Of a DNA stretch of 62,025 nt, positions 56,065-62,025 are shown piece after piece (positions within the stretch are counted from its first letter, which is position 1; every line of letters begins with the position of its first letter). The stretch comes from a virus. Made by a program: the position numbers and the translations under genes. The notes under the pieces were generated by a model that worked only from the letters and a program-made list of their open reading frames with translations, was not told the origin of the DNA and searched no databases. The stretch lies in IMG/VR virus record IMGVR_UViG_3300000101_000014, positions 1 through 62,025 of that record; one strand, given 5' to 3'.

Positions 56065-57435
56065 TTACGAGAAATTGATCCGTTTAAGTTTCTCACCCTG
56101 ATCAGTGTCACCGATAGTTGGGGACGATATGATCTCCGGAGAGAGCGTCTGCTCGGAGTTATCTACATCGAATAGTCTCATCTTAGATCGATCGATACCT
56201 ACCACAAATCGTTTGTTGCGGTTAGGATCGTTGTATCGATTCTTCAATTGTTTCACCATAATCTGTCCCATCTGTTCTAGTTCTTCATTAGAGACTAAGG
56301 CGAACATCAAGTCTGCGGTAGCAGGTAGACCAAATGACTCTGAGGTATCCTCAAGGCCGGGATCTGAGTTTGCAAAACCGGATCTAGTGGTCTGAGTCGC
56401 AGACACGATCGGTACGTTGAACTCTACTGCAAGACCACGTAACTCTTCTGCGATTGCCTTGATGTATGTGTATGAGTTAATAGAACCACCCATCGCTTTC
56501 ATTCGAGAAGACGCACATATATTTAGGTAATCTATGAAGATGATTTCTGGAACAAACTTCTTCTTTAGACTCAATTCCTCAAGTAACGCACGGAAGTGAC
56601 TCGCGTGTGCCTGACCTGTGGGATATTCCTTGATGATCAATCTACCGTTGGTTCGTTTTCCAATGTCGGATACTCTGTCCTTGAACATAGTTTTAGACAT
56701 ATTTTCGATTTGGTCGATTGGGGTGTTGAGAAGGTTCGCGTCAATTCGTTCAGCGATACGTTCTTCTGACATTTCCATTGTAATGTAAAGAACGTCTCTT
56801 CCTTGTGACAGGGCCCCGGCGGCAACATGGCACATGAAGAGAGACTTACCGACACCAGTACCAGCAAGAGCAATGTTAAGAGTCTTGTTGGGTAACCCAC
56901 CCTTGGTGATGTTGTTGAAGTACTCAAGATCAAACGGGATACGTTCTTCTTGACGGTGGTAAAAATCGAATCGTTCATCTGCATTGTCCACATAGTCGTG
57001 ACCTACACTATTATCGAATGACACCCCCAATGCTTTCTGGAGAATGTCTGGTAGGGAGTTCTTAGTCAGAGTCTGATGTTTACCATCGATGATGGATATA
57101 GACTCCATGATTGCAAGGAACACAGCACGATCTTGACACCACTTCTCAGTAGTATCTAACAACCACTGAGGATCGTTGTCTTTCTTTTCAAAAAGACTTG
57201 GGATCATATCAACTGTTTCATTGTAACTGGCTTCGTTGATGCTGTCCGACTCTTCAATCTGTAGAGACAGTGCATCACGCGAAGGTAGTTTGTTGTACTT
57301 CGTCACGTACGCAATAATCTCAGCAAAGATGAGTTTAGTCACGCCTTCGAAGTATGGTTTTTTAAGGAAGGGAACGACCTTACGCATGTAAGAATCGTTC
57401 GTCAATAAGTTATTAAGTATCAGTTGTTCTTTCAT
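56065..57435 (-). CDS. 41: Replicative DNA helicase, gp41/DnaB-like
   Basis: 456 residues. N-terminal domain (1-150), Walker A AGTGVGKS, VLYITMEMSEERIAERIDAN, IIFIDYLNICASSRMK, VPIVSATQTTRSGFAN: the RecA-fold helicase motifs of the DnaB family. It translocates 5'-3' on the lagging strand with the T4-type replisome. The start overlaps the next gene by 23 nt. Confidence 0.95.
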   Translation of the reverse strand: MKEQLILNNLLTNDSYMRKVVPFLKKPYFEGVTKLIFAEIIAYVTKYNKLPSRDALSLQIEESDSINEASYNETVDMIPSLFEKKDNDPQWLLDTTEKWCQDRAVFLAIMESISIIDGKHQTLTKNSLPDILQKALGVSFDNSVGHDYVDNADERFDFYHRQEERIPFDLEYFNNITKGGLPNKTLNIALAGTGVGKSLFMCHVAAGALSQGRDVLYITMEMSEERIAERIDANLLNTPIDQIENMSKTMFKDRVSDIGKRTNGRLIIKEYPTGQAHASHFRALLEELSLKKKFVPEIIFIDYLNICASSRMKAMGGSINSYTYIKAIAEELRGLAVEFNVPIVSATQTTRSGFANSDPGLEDTSESFGLPATADLMFALVSNEELEQMGQIMVKQLKNRYNDPNRNKRFVVGIDRSKMRLFDVDNSEQTLSPEIISSPTIGDTDQGEKLKRINFS

Positions 57436-57721
57436 TTTCTAGTAAGGTTCCTTCATCAATTGCGTTCTCTAATACAGATTCAAGTATATCCCCCACGTAA
57501 CTGACGAGGTCTTCTCTCTCTTCTGTTAACGTTTCATCTGGTGTATATTGTATCACATAATTAAAGCGTAAGCAATCATTATCATCATCAAATCTGATAT
57601 TACCAAAACGAACCACAGTCTCAGCAAAATCGTCACGTAGGATGCGAACATCCCACGCTTGATCATTATCAGATCCCTCGGAAGGGATCAACTGGTAATC
57701 AATATCTTCGGTAACTTTCAA
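57413..57721 (-). CDS. Conserved protein between uvsX and helicase genes
   Basis: 102 acidic residues: MKVTEDIDYQLIPSEGSDND, VRFGNIRFDDDNDCLRFNYV. A gene of this size occupies the same position in several T4-like marine phages, function unknown. Overlaps UvsX by 4 nt. Confidence 0.75.
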   Translation of the reverse strand: MKVTEDIDYQLIPSEGSDNDQAWDVRILRDDFAETVVRFGNIRFDDDNDCLRFNYVIQYTPDETLTEEREDLVSYVGDILESVLENAIDEGTLLENERTTDT

Positions 57722-58764
57722 AACTCTTCCTCTAAGTCTAATGAAAGATTAGATGCCCCCACTATCGAGTACATCTGATTAACGAAGTCAATGAAGGTTT
57801 CATCTGCAAGCATTTCAGTCCAGAACTCAGGTGTCAGAGTATCTTTCTCTCGTACCTTAGTGCCTATAACTTCTCCAGTTGCACGATTGACCAATTGATA
57901 CCAACCATTACTAGGTTTAGTAACATACCCCCCAGCAAGAGCAATATCCAACAGACCGCTGTAACGCTCAATGCCACCATCCCAAGAAACTGAGATAGGA
58001 ATCTTCGACTTCTCTTTAACAAACCTAGACTTTTCCACATTGATGATAAAGTCATATCCGGTGACCTCCGTACCCTTCTTGTTCTGGCGACGACCAATGA
58101 TCCAGATATTGTCGGCAGAATAATAGATACCAGTACCACCACCTACGATATCTTTTGGAAACAAACCAATCTCTTTATAAGTGTGATTGATAGCAAGTAA
58201 TGGAATGTTCCTCATAGTCAAGTAGGGTGTCGACATACGGAACAGACCTTTGAGTGCTTTCGCACGGGACATATCCGCAACAGACTTCTCGTTGATCGCA
58301 TCTTCCAGTTCTTTCTTAGACGCAAGGTTACCGATTGAGTCGATCACAATGATCACCTTATCGTCCTTACCAATCTCTTCTAGTTGGTTGATCAGATCAA
58401 ACTTCAGTTCTTCAACATTGGTGATAGGCGTATGAAGTACACGACTAGTATCAATACCAAAGTTCTCGAAGTAAGATTGCGGGGAACCAAACTCAGAGTC
58501 ATAGAACAACATCATTGCTTCTGGATCTGAGTCAAGATAAGCAGACGCCATCTTCAAGGCAAACGATGTCTTGAAGTGTTTACTTGGCCCTGCGAGTACG
58601 GTAAGACCTGACGCGAGTCCACCATCTAATCTTCCAGACAGTGCGACATTCATCATTGGTACATCAATTCGCGTCAGTTCTTTTTCTTGGAAGAACTCTG
58701 ATTTATCGAGTACCGCAGTACCCGACACTTTGGAGTTCTTTTTGAGTTTTGCCATCAATGACAT
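57718..58764 (-). CDS. uvsX: UvsX, RecA-like recombinase
   Basis: 348 residues. Walker A AGPSKHFKTS, Walker B VIIVIDSIGNL, and INHTYKEIG-type L2-adjacent sequence. T4 UvsX catalyses strand exchange in replication-linked recombination. No UvsY is visible in the window. Slightly shorter than T4 UvsX (391). Confidence 0.97.
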   Translation of the reverse strand: MSLMAKLKKNSKVSGTAVLDKSEFFQEKELTRIDVPMMNVALSGRLDGGLASGLTVLAGPSKHFKTSFALKMASAYLDSDPEAMMLFYDSEFGSPQSYFENFGIDTSRVLHTPITNVEELKFDLINQLEEIGKDDKVIIVIDSIGNLASKKELEDAINEKSVADMSRAKALKGLFRMSTPYLTMRNIPLLAINHTYKEIGLFPKDIVGGGTGIYYSADNIWIIGRRQNKKGTEVTGYDFIINVEKSRFVKEKSKIPISVSWDGGIERYSGLLDIALAGGYVTKPSNGWYQLVNRATGEVIGTKVREKDTLTPEFWTEMLADETFIDFVNQMYSIVGASNLSLDLEEEF

Positions 58765-58779
58765 AATATAAAGTTCCTC

Positions 58780-59589
58780 TTATGATAAACAGTTTTCAAC
58801 AAGCGTTAACGTATCAGTTGCACCTGCGAAGATGCGAGCGTCATACTTTTCAGACTCGGTCACGAAGTTGGGAGTAACACCTTCACCTAGTGCACCTACT
58901 ACCATTCGGTTAACAATCATAGGGTTTGCGTTCTTCATGTCCATGATTGCTTCGTGTAGTTCATCGAAGTACTTCTGACGTACCATACGGTAACCAGATA
59001 CACCCAGACGGACATACACAACCTCAGCGACAGAACCAGTCTGCACCTGTTTGGCATTGAACCACGATGTGTTACGCAATACACCCATATGTTGTTCCAG
59101 ACCTTTGCCGCTACCACCCACAACCTGTAGGGATGACGTTATAACGTCTTGGACATTCTGAGAGTCTGTCATGTCAGGCATGTACACAATCTTAGCGTCA
59201 AACACTTTACGGGTCAGTGCCATCATGAGACGTTCGTATGTCTCAACATTGATCGTAGATCGAATACAGATACCTGCACCAGAGACACGAATCAACTTCT
59301 GTACAGAGGCAATAAAGTCTGCATCGTCCAATGTGTCATTCTTCTTGACATCAATCTCAGCGCACCAGAACACCACATTAGGTTTAGACTTAACAACATC
59401 ATCGATGTCGTCAACACTAGACGTGGTCACCTCAACACCTTTAGGGACGTTGAACGCACGTGCAGTTGCAGTCGTCAATACGTCATCCCCACCAATAACA
59501 GCAACCTTGAGGTCTTGACGTTCTTCAACCTCCGGTGCTGCGTTCACTTCATCACTGACGACTTCTGCGTCAATTACTTCTTCAGACAT
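58780..59589 (-). CDS. Degenerate UDP-glucose dehydrogenase-like protein
   Basis: 269 residues. Low-complexity acidic N-terminus (DAEVVSDEVNAAPEVEE), then Rossmann-like VAVIGGDDVLTTATAR, VVFWCAEID, ICIRSTINVETYERLM and IVYMPDMTD, as in nucleotide-sugar dehydrogenases. The NAD loop is altered and no catalytic Cys domain is present. Adjacent to uvsX rather than the glycan island, so it may be a replication-associated derivative. Confidence 0.65.
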   Translation of the reverse strand: MSEEVIDAEVVSDEVNAAPEVEERQDLKVAVIGGDDVLTTATARAFNVPKGVEVTTSSVDDIDDVVKSKPNVVFWCAEIDVKKNDTLDDADFIASVQKLIRVSGAGICIRSTINVETYERLMMALTRKVFDAKIVYMPDMTDSQNVQDVITSSLQVVGGSGKGLEQHMGVLRNTSWFNAKQVQTGSVAEVVYVRLGVSGYRMVRQKYFDELHEAIMDMKNANPMIVNRMVVGALGEGVTPNFVTESEKYDARIFAGATDTLTLVENCLS

Positions 59590-59598
59590 ATTTGTCTC

Positions 59599-60522
59599 CT
59601 AGTTATTTCGATATGCATATTCTACTGCTCGATCCGCTTCAACTTCAAGTGGACGATTAGTATACCAATTTCCGGTGTCAATGTCAAGCTGTCGACATAA
59701 ATCCGCGATTTCTCTTGCGGTGATCGGATAACCACGGTTGATCGCGGTACCGGCAGTCGCGACCATGATTTGATACATCTTGTGATACCAACCTGTTTCT
59801 GAAATATACTGGTAATCTCTCGCCAGCATCTTCGGAAAGAAAGGACAATCATGATAACTTGTCCATGTAAACTCTGTGTTATTCATTGAGTTCTTACGGT
59901 GTGCAACCACCGCTTTCTGTAACTCATCTGGTAATCTATCTAGGAAGTTCTTACCTTCCTTCTCTTTGTACGGGTGTTTACCGATCAGATAATTTGCATC
60001 GATTGGTCGACCTTCGTTGCGCCATATAAAGTTGTATGCGTCCTCATACTTAGCGGGGACGTAATACATACGACTCAGATCCTTGGTCTGTTTATCTCCT
60101 ATCTCATTGAGTTCGGTGTTGAGTGCCCACCAGAACGACTTGAGTTGATCCGACTCTACCTCTTCACCCAGATTGAATACCAGTCGGAACTTGGGTTTCT
60201 CCTCACGAGAACTCGCTGTACTGTAACAGACAAAGTCCCAGTGTCCATAATCCCTGATCAACCTATCCTTCAACTCATCTGCGGGGATATCGATATCGTC
60301 CACATCTACTGCCGCCCACCCAGTCCAACACTCCACGTTCTTATTGCTACGTGTGGTATCAACCGTGTACTTGGCAGGACTGATCAGTGGCGCAGTCGCC
60401 TTAGTGTCAGGTTTGTCTGATAACATATACAACAGATACACGAACTCTTCCCATGTTTCAAATGACATGGTCTTGTTCGTTTTGTTATCATAACGATTAC
60501 GGAATAATGTTAGAGAGTACAT
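59599..60522 (-). CDS. Archaeo-eukaryotic primase-like (AEP-fold) protein
   Basis: 307 residues. GWAAVDVDDIDI (Asp73, Asp75) resembles AEP motif I; CYSTASSREEKPKFRLVF resembles motif II, with Ser where His is usual; DLSRMYYVP (148-156) resembles motif III. C-terminal part TAREIADLCRQLDI may be a helical domain. It lies in the replication block, where T4 would place gp61. Catalytic competence is uncertain. Confidence 0.7.
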   Translation of the reverse strand: MYSLTLFRNRYDNKTNKTMSFETWEEFVYLLYMLSDKPDTKATAPLISPAKYTVDTTRSNKNVECWTGWAAVDVDDIDIPADELKDRLIRDYGHWDFVCYSTASSREEKPKFRLVFNLGEEVESDQLKSFWWALNTELNEIGDKQTKDLSRMYYVPAKYEDAYNFIWRNEGRPIDANYLIGKHPYKEKEGKNFLDRLPDELQKAVVAHRKNSMNNTEFTWTSYHDCPFFPKMLARDYQYISETGWYHKMYQIMVATAGTAINRGYPITAREIADLCRQLDIDTGNWYTNRPLEVEADRAVEYAYRNN

Positions 60523-61091
60523 AACGCGATTTCATTCCTATACATTTGACCCTTCCATTCTTGGTCGTAGGGAAACACTTGGATCGGTTTATAATCAGTG
60601 TGTCTCAGTACGGTATGACGTACGGGTTTCTGATCCCAGTTATCAATCAGACATGCTTTGATACCTAGGTCTTGACACATAGTAGAGTCAAACTCCACTG
60701 CCCAAGGTTTATGATACCCGTCTATGAGAGCAAAGTCAAACCAATCCGTAAAGTTTTCTAACATATCGTTCTGTACGTACTGAGTCTTACCCTTGATATG
60801 ATGAAACCGACTACCATACACCTTGTTCATCTTTTCAATCTGTTCATAACGAAGTTTAGGATCAGGTACTTCATAACCTAGGTTTTCTTCAATAGGGCCG
60901 ATACAAACCAGATCCGCATCAGTATACGTCTCCAGTTGGTAGGTCGTAGAATGACCCCACAAGAAACCGATCTCCAATACCCGTTTGGGTTTGAAGTCTC
61001 GTTGTACGGTCTGAAATGCCTCCATGATTTGGTCTGTGGGTGGCATGTAACCCCACCCGTCAGTAGGCCAAATTAAGTGGTCTAGATTCAT
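60510..61091 (-). CDS. Class I SAM methyltransferase-like protein
   Basis: 193 residues with [20 protein letters not shown] (motif I region), [32 protein letters not shown] and [11 protein letters not shown]. It resembles Methyltransf_24 or cephalosporin hydroxylase-like enzymes. Located between polymerase and the primase-like gene, it may modify DNA precursors or a small molecule. Overlaps both neighbours. Confidence 0.75.
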   Translation of the reverse strand: MNLDHLIWPTDGWGYMPPTDQIMEAFQTVQRDFKPKRVLEIGFLWGHSTTYQLETYTDADLVCIGPIEENLGYEVPDPKLRYEQIEKMNKVYGSRFHHIKGKTQYVQNDMLENFTDWFDFALIDGYHKPWAVEFDSTMCQDLGIKACLIDNWDQKPVRHTVLRHTDYKPIQVFPYDQEWKGQMYRNEIALCTL

Positions 61092-62025
61092 ATCATAAAG
61101 TCCTCAAGGTTCACTCGTTCTTCCGCAGTCCATCCCAACGCATCTAAGATAGGCGTGAGTGGATCTAGGAATGTCTTGTCAAACATTATACCATAATCTA
61201 TCTTAGAATGCAAGTTTAGTTCCTTGGGTAGACCCATCGGGAAGGCGACCACGTTTTCTTTTATCTGGTTAGGAACCTTCAGATAGATAAACTTGATCTT
61301 CTCACCATCCTGAATGTGTTCGTACCTTTCAGTCAGGTCATTCTTCTGCAACGCTTTGTTGTACAGTAACGCACCTCGCACATGGATAGGTGTACCCTTC
61401 TTGTAGGTCGTATCCTTGTCTTGCCACTTAGTCAGATTAGATATCCCACGGGGGAACGCAACGTCCTCTGGATCAAACTTAGAGAAACTACGGCGGAAGT
61501 CTGCGATACGTTTCTGTGTCGCACCCTCATCACCGGTCACCATGAGACTGAACATCTTCTTCATCTCGTCTCGACACACAGACGGAGTCGATGACTTGAT
61601 CGCCTCGATACCCATCATCTTGAGTTTGGGTTCTGCGTACTGGACACCCTCGTTGTTGTGCACGTTCAGGATGTATCGTTTCTTCGCCATCCAGATACCA
61701 CGGTCTGCGATTACCTCACGTCCCATCTCCATGCGATTCTCATACGCACTGGTTTCGGTTGCGAGACCTGCATAGGCATTCGCAATAATCTTTTCGAAAT
61801 GTTCTGAACAGATCTTGTCAAGGAACTTCACTGGATCCTTGGGGTTGAACTTCTTGACCAGTTTGTCCATACCAATGTAGACCGAGTCAGTATCAATTGC
61901 GATTACATAATCTTCGTCAGTCTCCAAAAGATTGTTCATCTCATCATTACATGCCTTCTCTGCGAGTTTGATTGCACGTTGACCGGACATAGTAATGCCC
62001 TCTGCGATACGGTGGTCAAAGTATC
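61088..62025 (-). CDS. 43: DNA polymerase, gp43-type, C-terminal part
   Basis: Family B polymerase running past the right edge; the frame continues upstream with [19 protein letters not shown]. Motif [15 protein letters not shown] carries the DTDS metal-binding aspartates; [14 protein letters not shown] is the KKRY-like motif of this family. About 310 C-terminal residues visible. The exonuclease domain lies outside. Confidence 0.96.
   Translation of the reverse strand, partial: YFDHRIAEGITMSGQRAIKLAEKACNDEMNNLLETDEDYVIAIDTDSVYIGMDKLVKKFNPKDPVKFLDKICSEHFEKIIANAYAGLATETSAYENRMEMGREVIADRGIWMAKKRYILNVHNNEGVQYAEPKLKMMGIEAIKSSTPSVCRDEMKKMFSLMVTGDEGATQKRIADFRRSFSKFDPEDVAFPRGISNLTKWQDKDTTYKKGTPIHVRGALLYNKALQKNDLTERYEHIQDGEKIKFIYLKVPNQIKENVVAFPMGLPKELNLHSKIDYGIMFDKTFLDPLTPILDALGWTAEERVNLEDFMI

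Noticed and set aside
1-62025. CRISPR array
   Set aside because: No series of regularly spaced identical repeats was seen; the only short direct repeat pair is at 2661-2708.

Overview
The window is part of the genome of a T4-like marine myovirus (Caudoviricetes) of a bacterial host. The evidence is a gp43-type DNA polymerase (right edge, N-terminus beyond the window), UvsX recombinase, gp41-type DnaB-like helicase, class Ia ribonucleotide reductase, PhoH, dCMP deaminase, a T4-type lysozyme, and late promoters of the T4 form TATAAATA. Every gene I can support is on the minus strand, so transcription runs from high to low coordinates. Genes are packed with 1-, 4-, 8- or 11-nt overlaps (TAATG, ATGA, GTGA). 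No gene-free stretch exceeds about 160 bases. No tail or capsid structural genes and no photosystem genes are present, so the host cannot be named from this window; a marine heterotrophic bacterium is a guess.

Layout from right to left. (i) 56-62 kb: replication and recombination block (polymerase, methyltransferase, primase-like AEP-fold protein, degenerate nucleotide-sugar dehydrogenase, UvsX, helicase). (ii) 45.4-56 kb: many small early genes, mostly unrecognised, behind strong sigma70-like promoters. They include a small alarmone hydrolase, a MazG-like protein, a thermonuclease, two HExxH metalloprotein genes, a 2OG-Fe(II) oxygenase, and DUF932 and DUF3310 proteins. The block ends in a rho-independent terminator preceded by a tRNA-like RNA. 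(iii) 37-45.3 kb: late-promoter genes for basic, repetitive or multi-domain proteins, several with N-termini resembling the T4 capsid-targeting sequence. (iv) 34-37 kb: a run of secreted proteins including a chaperone-like and a pilin-like product. (v) 30-34 kb: a spanin-like pair and an IscU/IscA pair. (vi) 20.6-30.1 kb: nrdA with an embedded glutaredoxin, nrdB, a carbamoyltransferase, a P-loop kinase, PhoH and lysozyme. (vii) 6.4-20.5 kb: a 14 kb island of glycosyltransferases, methyltransferases, a sulfotransferase, an epimerase, two radical SAM enzymes and a HAD/nucleotidyltransferase fusion. (viii) 4.6-6.4 kb: a PD-(D/E)XK nuclease, then heme oxygenase and a PcyA/PcyX-type bilin reductase. 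(ix) 0-4.6 kb: another small early-gene cluster with a SleB-type hydrolase and dCMP deaminase.

The most striking system is the heme oxygenase plus ferredoxin-dependent bilin reductase pair: a route from heme to biliverdin to a phytobilin in a phage genome with no visible photosynthesis genes. The phage also encodes IscU and IscA, an iron-sulfur scaffold and carrier that could feed ferredoxin, ribonucleotide reductase or other metal-dependent steps. The large glycan island, the secreted pilus-like cassette and the alarmone hydrolase suggest extensive reprogramming of the host envelope and stress physiology. All functional calls come from reading motifs by eye; no database search was run.
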